Notes under the pieces: model-generated
Seen by the model: the letters and a program-made list of their open reading frames with translations, nothing else
Databases searched by the model: none
Told to the model about the DNA's origin: nothing
In this document: in pieces, positions 49,097 through 56,630 of the stretch
Position numbering within the stretch: the stretch's first letter is position 1
How the letters are laid out: each line of letters begins with the position of its first letter
Assembly (NCBI RefSeq): GCF_009901955.1
Contig: NZ_WUTS01000001.1
Coordinates: forward strand, 1-64,000
Direction of reading: 5' to 3'
DNA: 64,000 nt
Source of the DNA: Halomonas icarae
Lineage (GTDB): Bacteria; Pseudomonadota; Gammaproteobacteria; Pseudomonadales; Halomonadaceae
Position numbers and translations under genes: made by a program

Positions 49097-49161
49097 GGCG
49101 TAATTCTTGCCAGATGCTATAGCTGTAGTGGTCATCTTCCCTGTCGGTCCAGGAGCCTGCA

Positions 49162-50241
49162 ATGCCCACCATGATGAAAGCCGCCGTATTCGTCGAGCCC
49201 GGACGTATCGAGATCGACGACCGCCCCATTCCCGATATCGGTCCCAACGATGCCCTGATCCGTGTGACCACCACCACCATCTGCGGCACCGACGTACATA
49301 TCCTCAAGGGGGAGTACCCGGTGGAGAAGGGCCTTATCGTGGGCCACGAGCCGGTAGGCGTGATCGAGAAGCTGGGCGCCAATGTACAGGGCTACCGTGA
49401 GGGGCAGCGGGTGATCGCCGGGGCGATCTGCCCGAGCTTCACCTCCTACGCCTGTCAGGATGGCTGCAGCTCCCAGGATGGCGGCCATCATGCCCATGGC
49501 TATAAGCCCATGGGTGGCTGGCGCTTCGGCAACACCATCGATGGGGCCCAGGCGGAGTATCTGCGCGTGCCGGACGCCCAGGCCAATCTCTCGCCGGTGC
49601 CCGATGGCCTGACCGACGACCAAGTGCTGATGTGCCCGGACATCATGTCCACGGGCTTCGCCGGGGCGGAAGCCGCCAATATCAAGATCGGCGACAGCGT
49701 CGTGGTATTCGCCCAGGGTCCCATCGGGCTGTGCGCCACCGCCGGCGCACGACTGCGCGGCGCCGGCATGATCATCGCCGTGGATGGCGTCGACGAGCGG
49801 CTGGAAATGGCCAGCAAGCTGGGTGCCGACGTGACCCTCAACTTCCGCAAGGTGGATGTGGTCTCGGAGGTGCTCAAGCTCACCGGCGGGCGAGGTGTGG
49901 ATGTCTCCATCGAGGCGCTGGGGCTGCAGCAGACCTTCGAGCAGGCGCTGCGCGTCATCAAGCCCGGCGGCACCCTGTCGAGCCTCGGGGTCTACTCCGA
50001 GGACCTCACCATCCCCCTGGATGCCTTCAGTGCGGGTCTGGGCGACCATCGCATCGTTACCTCGCTGTGCCCGGGAGGCAAGGAGCGCATGCGCCGCCTG
50101 ATGCAGATCATCGACAGCGGTCGTCTGGACCTTGGCCCCATGGTCACCCACCGCTACCCGCTGGAGAAGATCGTCGACGCCTATGATCTCTTCAGCCACC
50201 AGCGCGACGGCGTGCTCAAGATCGCCCTCGAAGTATCGTAA
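49162..50241 (+). CDS. Zinc-dependent secondary alcohol dehydrogenase
   Basis: A 359-residue medium-chain dehydrogenase. Catalytic zinc ligands are Cys41 (ICGTD), His62 and Glu63 (VGHEP) and the Asp in MCPDIMSTG near residue 157. The nucleotide-binding glycine pattern is FAQGPIGLCATAGA. The usual four-Cys structural zinc lobe is altered, having only three Cys in PSFTSYACQDGCSSQ with Cys preceding, as in isopropanol/butanediol-type enzymes. It likely oxidises or reduces secondary alcohols or ketones with NAD(P). AGGAG precedes the ATG. A perfect FNR/ANR box suggests induction under low oxygen. Confidence 0.88.
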   Translation: MPTMMKAAVFVEPGRIEIDDRPIPDIGPNDALIRVTTTTICGTDVHILKGEYPVEKGLIVGHEPVGVIEKLGANVQGYREGQRVIAGAICPSFTSYACQDGCSSQDGGHHAHGYKPMGGWRFGNTIDGAQAEYLRVPDAQANLSPVPDGLTDDQVLMCPDIMSTGFAGAEAANIKIGDSVVVFAQGPIGLCATAGARLRGAGMIIAVDGVDERLEMASKLGADVTLNFRKVDVVSEVLKLTGGRGVDVSIEALGLQQTFEQALRVIKPGGTLSSLGVYSEDLTIPLDAFSAGLGDHRIVTSLCPGGKERMRRLMQIIDSGRLDLGPMVTHRYPLEKIVDAYDLFSHQRDGVLKIALEVS

Positions 50242-50258
50242 GGCCTGATAGCATCACC

Positions 50259-50295
50259 CAGGCCGGGCGAATATCTCGCCTGGCCTGTCTCTTCT
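50259..50295 (+). terminator. Hairpin terminator of the alcohol dehydrogenase gene
   Basis: CAGGCCGGGCGA (50259-50270) and TCGCCTGGCCTG (50276-50287) form a 12-bp stem with one G-U pair and a five-base loop, followed by a T-rich tract (TCTCTTCT). Confidence 0.65.
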
Positions 50296-50478
50296 GGTGA
50301 TCTCTTCCTCGAGATACGGGAAATGTCTTGCATCTCTAACTTGTCTGAAGCGGCTCTGCCGCGACGACAGTCAAGCGGTTAGCGGATGGTTCCGTGTCAA
50401 GCCGATCATGGCGGCTTAGAGTGGTATCTGCGCGAGTTCTGGTACAATCGCGCGATGATTGAAGTAGACGGAGACACG

Positions 50479-50835
50479 ATGGAAACGGAACTTAGCGAAT
50501 TCGAGCGGCAGATGCGCCGCGATATCGACAGTTTCATGGACAAGGCCCAGGAGACTCGACGCAAGGCGGCGACCTCCGCTCCCGAGTGGCCCATCGAGGA
50601 CAAGAGCAACGCGAAGACAAAGCCCAAGGCGCCACGCAGCAAGCCTGGCGGTTCGCCGAAGACAGGCCATCGGGTGAAGCTGGCCGTACGCACCAAGCAG
50701 CTCGAGATGGACACCGTGTTCGAGCATGTGTCGTCGAGCATCTCCAAGATCGAGGCACAGCTGGAAGCCGAGAAGGCCGCCCGCAAGGCTGGCTATCCCA
50801 TTATCGGCTTCGTGATCGAAACCACCCGGCTGTAA
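50479..50835 (+). CDS. Conserved-looking small charged protein, function unknown
   Basis: I do not recognise a family for this 118-residue soluble protein. It has an acidic amphipathic N-terminus (ELSEFERQMRRDIDSFMDKA), then a basic Pro/Lys/Gly-rich middle (about residues 35-60), then a helical part (VFEHVSSSISKIEAQLEAEKAARKAG) that could form a coiled coil, and a hydrophobic C-terminus (YPIIGFVIETTRL). The GGAG at five bases before the ATG at 50479 supports translation. An ATG at 50455 would add 8 residues. The basic linker may bind nucleic acid, but this is a guess. Confidence 0.6.
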   Translation: METELSEFERQMRRDIDSFMDKAQETRRKAATSAPEWPIEDKSNAKTKPKAPRSKPGGSPKTGHRVKLAVRTKQLEMDTVFEHVSSSISKIEAQLEAEKAARKAGYPIIGFVIETTRL

Positions 50836-50887
50836 TCCCTGATCGCATGGGCTAGGCTTTGGGCATTTCTTGCCCCTGGAGCCGCCC

Positions 50888-51733
50888 GTGAGGATCACCC
50901 AGCTTTCTATCTACCCGGTCAAGTCACTGGGTGCCATCGCCCTGAACGAGGCCGAGCTGACGCCCGAAGGTCTCGCCTGGGATCGCCGCTGGATGGTGGT
51001 CGACGATGTGGGGCGTTTCGTTACCCAGCGCCAATTGCCGGCCATGGCCGCCATTCGGGTCGGTCTCGAGGCCGATGCCCTGGTGTTGCGCCATCCGGAT
51101 GCCGAGGCGTTGCGTGTCCCCCTGTCAGCGGAGGGGCAGGAACGGTTGACGGTCTATGTCTGGGAGGATCGCTGTGCCGCCCTGGATGAGGGGGCCGAGG
51201 CCAGGGAGTGGTTGGGCGGGGTGCTGGGTGATTTTCGGGGCAGTGGTCTGCGCCTGGTCCGCTTCGCGCCCGACCAGCGGCGCCGGGTCGAGCCGCACTA
51301 TCTCGCGCCGGGCGAGCAGGCACATACCGGCTTTGCCGATGGCTATCCCTTCCTGGTGGTGGGCGAGGCCTCGCTTGCCGAATTGAACCGCCGCCTGGCT
51401 GCCAAGGGGCTCGAACCGGTGCCGATGAGTCGCTTTCGGCCCAGCATCGTGATCGACCACGAAATGCCTTTCGTCGAGGATGGCTGGCAAGAGCTGGCCG
51501 CCGCCGAAAGTGGCTGGCGGCTGGGGCTGCGCAAGCCCTGCCAGCGCTGCAAGATCACCACCGTGGATCAGCACAGCGGCGAGATCGAGGTGCCGGGTGA
51601 GCCTCTGCGCACGCTGGTGGAGATGAACACCCGCCTGGCACCGGGCGGGTACTTCGGGCAGAACGCTATCCTGCTGGCAGGAGAGGGGCGGACGATCAGT
51701 GTCGGCGAGCCCCTGACGCCGAAGCCGCGCTGA
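50888..51733 (+). CDS. MOSC-domain protein (YcbX N-terminal like)
   Basis: A 281-residue protein with an N-terminal MOSC_N beta-barrel domain (ITQLSIYPVKSLGAI, EGLAWDRRWMVVD) and a C-terminal MOSC domain with CQRCKITTVDQHSGE and the conserved Cys (about residue 221) proposed to handle sulfur or molybdenum cofactor. It resembles YcbX but lacks the C-terminal ferredoxin domain. MOSC proteins often reduce N-hydroxylated compounds. The GTG at 50888 follows GGAG at seven bases. It is monocistronic. Confidence 0.85.
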   Translation: MRITQLSIYPVKSLGAIALNEAELTPEGLAWDRRWMVVDDVGRFVTQRQLPAMAAIRVGLEADALVLRHPDAEALRVPLSAEGQERLTVYVWEDRCAALDEGAEAREWLGGVLGDFRGSGLRLVRFAPDQRRRVEPHYLAPGEQAHTGFADGYPFLVVGEASLAELNRRLAAKGLEPVPMSRFRPSIVIDHEMPFVEDGWQELAAAESGWRLGLRKPCQRCKITTVDQHSGEIEVPGEPLRTLVEMNTRLAPGGYFGQNAILLAGEGRTISVGEPLTPKPR

Positions 51734-51842
51734 CTCTCTCGAGGATAACCGCGTACTCTCGAGGGTATCCGCATACCCAGCCCGCTAGCTTCACTGGTGC
51801 CCGCTGGTCGACTGGATCAGCGCCCAACGGTGCTATGAGTGA

Positions 51843-52292
51843 TCAAGGCGCGAAGATATTCGGCCAGTGGCTATCGGCGGCCTCGATATGGCCGGGAATG
51901 TCACGCTCCCAACGCCACTGGATAAAGCGGCTGTAGTTCAGATAGAGCTTGTCGTCGACGATCTTCCATGCCTCGGGCACGGTCGAGGCGGCCTCGCCGC
52001 GTGCCGCGGCCCAGGCGCACCAGCCGCCATATTGCGGGGCGTAGGTCTCGGGATCGGCCTGGAAGCGGTCTCGGTGCTCGGCGGAAGCGAATTGCCAGGT
52101 GGCCTCGTGCCACTCGAGCTGATGCTTCGGTGAGCCGGCCACTGGCCTGCCCTCGGTGAAGTAGGCCACCGGGTCGGTGCCGCCGATGGCCAGTCCGTCG
52201 CGCGTGAAGATGCGCCCGTCGGCCATGGCCCCCAGCGACCAGGCCAGACCTACCATCAGGATGGCGGCCCTCCACCCATGCGTGCGTTTCAT
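51843..52292 (-). CDS. Exported YHS-domain protein
   Basis: A 149-residue protein with a signal peptide (about residues 1-24, ending GAMA) and a YHS-like region: GLAIGGTDPVAYFTEGRPV, TWQFASAEHRDRFQADPETYAPQYGGWCAWAAARG. The Tyr-His-Ser-type signature is spread over this segment and may bind metal or heme near the membrane. The function is unknown. It diverges from the YtoQ gene. Confidence 0.83.
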   Translation of the reverse strand: MKRTHGWRAAILMVGLAWSLGAMADGRIFTRDGLAIGGTDPVAYFTEGRPVAGSPKHQLEWHEATWQFASAEHRDRFQADPETYAPQYGGWCAWAAARGEAASTVPEAWKIVDDKLYLNYSRFIQWRWERDIPGHIEAADSHWPNIFAP

Positions 52293-52488
52293 GATCTGCC
52301 TCCTCTCGACCCTGGGGTCTCAGGGTTCTGTCGGGCAACGGCTCCCGACCTTACAGGCATCATGACCGTGCTGGCGGCGTGCAAGGGCTCATTACAAGGC
52401 TGGATGCATGAAATGGAATGTATTTCCAGTAAATGGCCTTCTGGGTTATCATGACAGGTCACCTGTCCACTTGCGCAAGGAGCCTGCC

Positions 52489-52929
52489 ATGAGCTTTCAC
52501 GTCTATCTTTCCGGCGAGATCCACACCGATTGGCGCGACGAGATCCAGCGCGGCGCCGAGGCGGCCGGCCTCGATGTGGTGTTCACCGCTCCGGTGACCG
52601 ACCATGACGCCAGCGATGCCGCCGGCGACCATCTGGGCGAGACTCCGAGCCAGTTCTGGCGGGATCATCAGTCCTCCAAGGTCAATGCCATCCGCACCCG
52701 TACCCTGATCGAGCAGAGCGACCTGGTGGTCGTGCGCTTCGGCGACAAGTACAAGCAGTGGAACGCCGCCTTCGACGCCGGCTACTGTGCCGCCCTGGGC
52801 AAGCCCTACGTGACCCTCCACGGCGAGGAGATCGTGCACCCGCTCAAGGAGGTCGATGCCGACGCCCAGGCCTGGTGCACCACCACCGATCAGGTGGTCG
52901 AGGTACTACGCTACGTGCTCAAGGCCTGA
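52489..52929 (+). CDS. YtoQ-family protein
   Basis: A 146-residue YtoQ-type protein, related in fold to nucleoside 2-deoxyribosyltransferases. It begins SFHVYLSGEIHTDWRDEI, has SDLVVVRFGDKYKQWNAAFDAGYCAALGKP with the catalytic-type Asp/Glu region, and ends in VVEVLRYVLK. The function is not established in the family. AAGGAG at seven bases precedes the ATG. It is followed by the DUF488 gene after 67 bases. Confidence 0.85.
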   Translation: MSFHVYLSGEIHTDWRDEIQRGAEAAGLDVVFTAPVTDHDASDAAGDHLGETPSQFWRDHQSSKVNAIRTRTLIEQSDLVVVRFGDKYKQWNAAFDAGYCAALGKPYVTLHGEEIVHPLKEVDADAQAWCTTTDQVVEVLRYVLKA

Positions 52930-52986
52930 TACCAACCCGCGGCGTTGATTGGCTACACTGGGGGACACCATTCTCGAAGGAGGAGT

Positions 52987-52995
52987 CCCCCCCCC
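52987..52995. repeat. Homopolymeric C9 tract
   Basis: Nine consecutive C bases lie between the AAGGAGGAG Shine-Dalgarno stretch (52977-52985) and the ATG of the DUF488 gene at 52997, so the SD-to-start spacing depends on the tract length. Confidence 0.95.
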
Positions 52996-52996
52996 G

Positions 52997-53371
52997 ATGA
53001 GCCTGGAGCTGAAACGTGCCTTCGACACCGCGAACCACAATGACGGCTATCGCGTGCTGGTCGATCGCCTGTGGCCCCGCGGCGTCTCCAAGGAGGAGGC
53101 GAGAATCGATGAGTGGCCCAAGGAGGTCGCCCCCAGCGACACCCTGCGCAAGGCCTTCCATGCCGGTGATCAGGGGTGGGGCGAGTTCCGCCGCCGCTAC
53201 CTGGGCGAGCTCAAGGCGCATCGCGAACGGCTCAGGCCCCTGGCCGAGCGAGCCCTCGGGAAAAGGGTGACCCTGGTATTTGCCGCCAAGGATGAACGCC
53301 ACAACAACGCCGTGGTACTTGCCGAGTATCTGGCCATGCTCGAGCCGCGCCTGCGCGCCGAGAAGCGTTAA
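52997..53371 (+). CDS. DUF488-family protein
   Basis: A 124-residue DUF488 protein: YRVLVDRLWPRGVSKEEARIDEWPKEVAPSD is the family core and LVFAAKDERHNNAVVL its C-terminal element. The family may act as a nucleoside or metal-handling enzyme, but no reaction is proven. The start at 52997 sits after a very strong GGAGGAG separated by a run of nine C bases, so translation is spacing-dependent. A ten-to-eleven-base spacing is workable but longer than the usual seven. Confidence 0.85.
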   Translation: MSLELKRAFDTANHNDGYRVLVDRLWPRGVSKEEARIDEWPKEVAPSDTLRKAFHAGDQGWGEFRRRYLGELKAHRERLRPLAERALGKRVTLVFAAKDERHNNAVVLAEYLAMLEPRLRAEKR

Positions 53372-53454
53372 CGGAACAGGGCGGCCAATCCCCGCGCAGC
53401 TGCTAACTTCAAGGGAAGGCGGTGTGATTGCCGCCGTCCTGCGAGGTGGCCGCC

Positions 53455-54429
53455 ATGCTGTTCATTACCAATCGTTTTCCTACCCAGAGCATTCGCACTC
53501 GGGTCAACCGCAATTTCACCTTCGACCTCAACAATAACGCTGCCAGCAATTCGGTGTTCTACTGCGAGCGGCAGGGGGAGGAGGAGTATCAGGAGATCGG
53601 CAGTTCGGCCTTCCTGCAGCGGCTCAAGGAAGCCGATGTCAATCAGGTGCTGATCTATATCCACGGCTTCTCCAATCTGCCCGAAGATGTCTTCGTTGCG
53701 GTCCAGGAGTTTCAGTCGCTGTGCGATGAGACCAAGCCAGGCGAGGTGCTGGTGGTGCCTCTGGTGTGGCCCTGTGACAATGACCTGGGGATAGTGAAGG
53801 ACTACTGGGATGATCAGGAGTCGGCCGACCTGAGCGGCTTCTCCTTCGCCCGCGTGCTGCAGCGCTTCCTGGACTGGCGGGAGGGGGAGCAGTTCAAGCA
53901 GGACCCGACCCCCTGCCTGAAGCGCATCAATGTGCTGGCCCACTCCATGGGCAACCGGGTGCTGCGCGAGACCCTGAGGGTCTGGCACAAGTATTCGCTG
54001 CCGGGCGGGGTGCCACTGCTGTTTCGCAATACCTTCCTGGTTGCCGCCGATATCGTCAACGAGTCACTGGAGGAGGGGCGCAGTGGTGAGCTGATCGTGC
54101 ATAGCTCACGCAATGTGACCGTCTACTTTGCCTCCGACGACCTGGCGTTGCGTGCCAGCAAGGCCTCCAACCTGAGGAATCGCATCGCCTCCCGGCGGCT
54201 CGGTCACACTGGCCCCGAAGACATGATCCGGCTGCCGCGCAATGTCTTCGCGGTCGACTGCGACGACGTCAATACCCTCTACGATTTCCCCAAGGGACAC
54301 TCCTATTTTCGGTCTGGCATCGTGCCCGGCAAGCCCGGTGTGGTGTTTCAGCACCTGTTCGTCGCCCTGGAGAGCGGTCGGGTCTTCCCCGAGGACGAGC
54401 TGCGCCGCATGACCATTCTGCGTGATTGA
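53455..54429 (+). CDS. Alpha/beta hydrolase of DUF900 type
   Basis: A 324-residue alpha/beta hydrolase. The nucleophile elbow is LAHSMGNRVLRET (Ser near residue 164), and the oxyanion strand is VLIYIHGFSNLPEDV near residue 67. A catalytic His may be in PKGHSYFRS near residue 281. The family includes bacterial esterases of unknown substrate. I chose the ATG at 53455 after GAGG; a TTG at 53428 would extend it by nine residues. It converges with the M15 peptidase gene across seven bases. Confidence 0.8.
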   Translation: MLFITNRFPTQSIRTRVNRNFTFDLNNNAASNSVFYCERQGEEEYQEIGSSAFLQRLKEADVNQVLIYIHGFSNLPEDVFVAVQEFQSLCDETKPGEVLVVPLVWPCDNDLGIVKDYWDDQESADLSGFSFARVLQRFLDWREGEQFKQDPTPCLKRINVLAHSMGNRVLRETLRVWHKYSLPGGVPLLFRNTFLVAADIVNESLEEGRSGELIVHSSRNVTVYFASDDLALRASKASNLRNRIASRRLGHTGPEDMIRLPRNVFAVDCDDVNTLYDFPKGHSYFRSGIVPGKPGVVFQHLFVALESGRVFPEDELRRMTILRD

Positions 54430-54436
54430 GGCGGCG

Positions 54437-55252
54437 TCAGAGCTTGACGGCCTGCACGTGCATCCAGTCGAAGTTGCGCGTGCGCCCCAGGCTGACCCAG
54501 CCTTCCTCTTCCCAGAGGCGCCACCAGGTGTCGTACTCCGGCCGAGCCAGGCGTGCTCGGTCGCGTCCCCACCGGAGCTTGTTGTGGCTCGGGTCCCAGT
54601 CGATGGCCAGGCCCCAGGCATGGGTCGACCAGCGGGTGCCGCCACGCTTGCGACGCTTGTTGTAGCAGCCGCCGTAGCGATGCAGGCCCAACTCCCTGAG
54701 GCGCTGCGGTCCGTAGTGGTCATGTACTCGCTCCAGGATGCGCGCCAGGCTGTCGGCGACCTGCTCGTGGCAGCCGATACCGCTGGGGCTGGTGCCGAGG
54801 TCCCAGGCCAGCGCAAGCCTCCAGGGGCAGGGCACGACCGTGAGGGGCGGCTTGCGTGTCGGAGAGCCCAGCGCCTGCTCCAACTCGGCCTCCCGGTACC
54901 AGCCGTTGGGATTGGTCTCCAGCGTCGGCTGATCGCGCCAGGGGGTGGGCTTGCTGCCGGTCTTCTGGAGGGTGTCCAGCACCTCCACCGCATGCTCGGT
55001 CTGGGGGCCCCACAGTCCGTCGATGGGCCCGACCTCGATCGTGTTCTGTTGGCAGGCGACCTGCAGACAGGCGACGGCGCGGCGTCGGTCGCTCCAGCCG
55101 TCGGCCCCGTCGGGCAACTGGCTGGCATGCCTCTGTAACGTGGCATTCACGGCCGCCAGGGTCATGGGGCCGCGAACACCGTCGATGCTGGCGTGGTAGG
55201 CGTCCTGGTCGGCGAGAAACTGCTGAAGGGTGCGAACGGAGGTCTTGTTCAT
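54437..55252 (-). CDS. Peptidoglycan-binding M15-type peptidase
   Basis: A 271-residue protein. The first half holds two segments resembling peptidoglycan-binding domains (NKTSVRTLQQFL...GVRGPMTLAAVNATL and EVGPIDGLWGPQTEHAVEVL). The second half is a VanY/M15-type zinc peptidase: GGTRWSTHAWGLAIDWDPSH gives a His and Asp of the metal site, and RNFDWMHVQ another His. It likely cleaves the peptide cross-bridge of murein; phage endolysins have the same layout. I see no signal peptide, so export may depend on another system. The ATG at 55252 follows GGGGGAGG. Confidence 0.78.
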   Translation of the reverse strand: MNKTSVRTLQQFLADQDAYHASIDGVRGPMTLAAVNATLQRHASQLPDGADGWSDRRRAVACLQVACQQNTIEVGPIDGLWGPQTEHAVEVLDTLQKTGSKPTPWRDQPTLETNPNGWYREAELEQALGSPTRKPPLTVVPCPWRLALAWDLGTSPSGIGCHEQVADSLARILERVHDHYGPQRLRELGLHRYGGCYNKRRKRGGTRWSTHAWGLAIDWDPSHNKLRWGRDRARLARPEYDTWWRLWEEEGWVSLGRTRNFDWMHVQAVKL

Positions 55253-55391
55253 GGTGTTGCCTCCCCCTCGCTGGGGTCGGGGTGCCGCGGTCACCATGGC
55301 CGGGCTTACGCCCACAGTGTAGGCGATACTCACGACGCCGCCCCGGCCAGGAGCTGGCCGGGGCGGCGCTATCACGACTGGCGGGTTCTCC

Positions 55392-55841
55392 TCAAAGGGT
55401 CATGAACGGCTGGGCCTCGCCATCGCGGAACTGGTAGACGTTCCACACTTCTTGCTTGGGTCCTGGCATGCCAGGAGTGCCGATGGGCATGCCGGCAAGG
55501 CCGATGCCATCGGTGTCGGGGCGCTCCTCGAAGAGCTTCTCGAGGGCCGCGAAGGGCACATGACCCTCGATGGCGTAACCGCCCATCTCGATGGTGTGGC
55601 AGGCGCCGAGGCCGTAGGGTAGACCGACGCTCTTCTTGACCTGGCCGAGCGACACATCGTCGACGATGGTGACATCGACGCCGTGCTCCTCTAGATGACG
55701 GGCGTACTTGTCACAGCAGATGCACTGGGGATTCTTGTAGAGGGTCGCCTCGGCGGGCAGGGCGGCGTGGGCGGTACCGGCACCCAGCAGCAGGGAGGCA
55801 GACATGAGCAGGGTGGCGCTTGAAGGGATGCGATTCAGCAT
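55392..55841 (-). CDS. DUF411 periplasmic copper-binding-like protein
   Basis: A 149-residue DUF411 protein with a signal peptide (about residues 1-26, ending TAHA) and a cysteine cluster CICC (Cys40, Cys42, Cys43) in LYKNPQCICCDKYARHLEE. The conserved GACHTIEMGGYAIEGHVP (Cys, His) and GLAGMPIGTPGMP follow. DUF411 proteins are linked to copper binding and transport. No copper genes are adjacent in this window. Confidence 0.85.
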   Translation of the reverse strand: MLNRIPSSATLLMSASLLLGAGTAHAALPAEATLYKNPQCICCDKYARHLEEHGVDVTIVDDVSLGQVKKSVGLPYGLGACHTIEMGGYAIEGHVPFAALEKLFEERPDTDGIGLAGMPIGTPGMPGPKQEVWNVYQFRDGEAQPFMTL

Positions 55842-55991
55842 GACACTTTTCCTGGTCCAGATGGCGTGGTTGCGCAGGGTTGTCTCTCGGCCAGCCTCCG
55901 GCTAAGGCGATCCGGCCGAGGGAGGGACGGTTGGTTTCGAAATATACATCTTATGTGTAGCACCCAGGTCAAGAGCTGTGCTGGGTCAAGG

Positions 55992-56630
55992 TCAGGGGGC
56001 TTCTTCGGGCAGGGTATCCACCAGCCCCAGCGCCACGCACAGGCGAACCAGCTCGGCCAGGTTGGCGGCTCCCAGCGACTTCATGGCGCGCAGCCGGTAG
56101 ATCTCCACGGTCTTGGGGCTGATTCCGAGGTGGTCGGCGACCTCGCGGCTGGTCAGGCCTCTGGCCACGTGCACCAGGATCTGGCGTTCCTTGGGGCGCA
56201 GCGCGGCGTAACGCTCGCGTAGCGCCTCGAGGCGGAGTTGGGCCTGACGCGCCTGCTGGTGCGTATGAAGTGACTGCTGGACGATATCGATCAGCTGCTG
56301 GTGATTGAATGGCTTCTCGAGGAAGTCGCGCGCCCCGGCCTTGAGCGCGGAAACGGCCATGGGCACATCGCCGTGGCCGGTCATGAAGATGACCGGGGGG
56401 GGCTTTTCCAGCTCTCTCAGTTGCTGTTGTACCTGGAGACCTGAGAGGCCGGGCATGCGCACGTCCAGCAGTACCGTGTCGAAGCCTTCGGGGTCGCCGG
56501 CGAGAAAGGTCTCGCCGTCGGCGAAGAGGCGGCTTTCGATGCCGACAGAGTCCAGCAGCCAGGCCAGGGAGTCACGCAGGGCCTGGTCGTCATCGACGAT
56601 GGCGATGCAGGGGGAAGAGGTATCGGTCAT
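55992..56630 (-). CDS. FixJ-family response regulator
   Basis: A 212-residue regulator with an N-terminal receiver domain (acidic patch IVDDD, phosphoacceptor Asp56 in TVLLDVRMPG, Thr in FMTGHGD, Lys in FLEKPF) and a C-terminal LuxR-type helix-turn-helix (LRPKERQILVHVARGLTSREVADHLGISPKTVEIYR, about residues 145-180). It overlaps the kinase gene by four bases and is its cognate partner. The FixJ/TodT class often controls oxygen- or substrate-dependent catabolic genes. The targets here are unknown. Confidence 0.92.
   Translation of the reverse strand: MTDTSSPCIAIVDDDQALRDSLAWLLDSVGIESRLFADGETFLAGDPEGFDTVLLDVRMPGLSGLQVQQQLRELEKPPPVIFMTGHGDVPMAVSALKAGARDFLEKPFNHQQLIDIVQQSLHTHQQARQAQLRLEALRERYAALRPKERQILVHVARGLTSREVADHLGISPKTVEIYRLRAMKSLGAANLAELVRLCVALGLVDTLPEEAP

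Noticed and set aside
54437..55841. M15 peptidase and DUF411 genes as part of a prophage
   Set aside because: Only the peptidase has a phage-like layout; no holin, structural or integrase genes are nearby.
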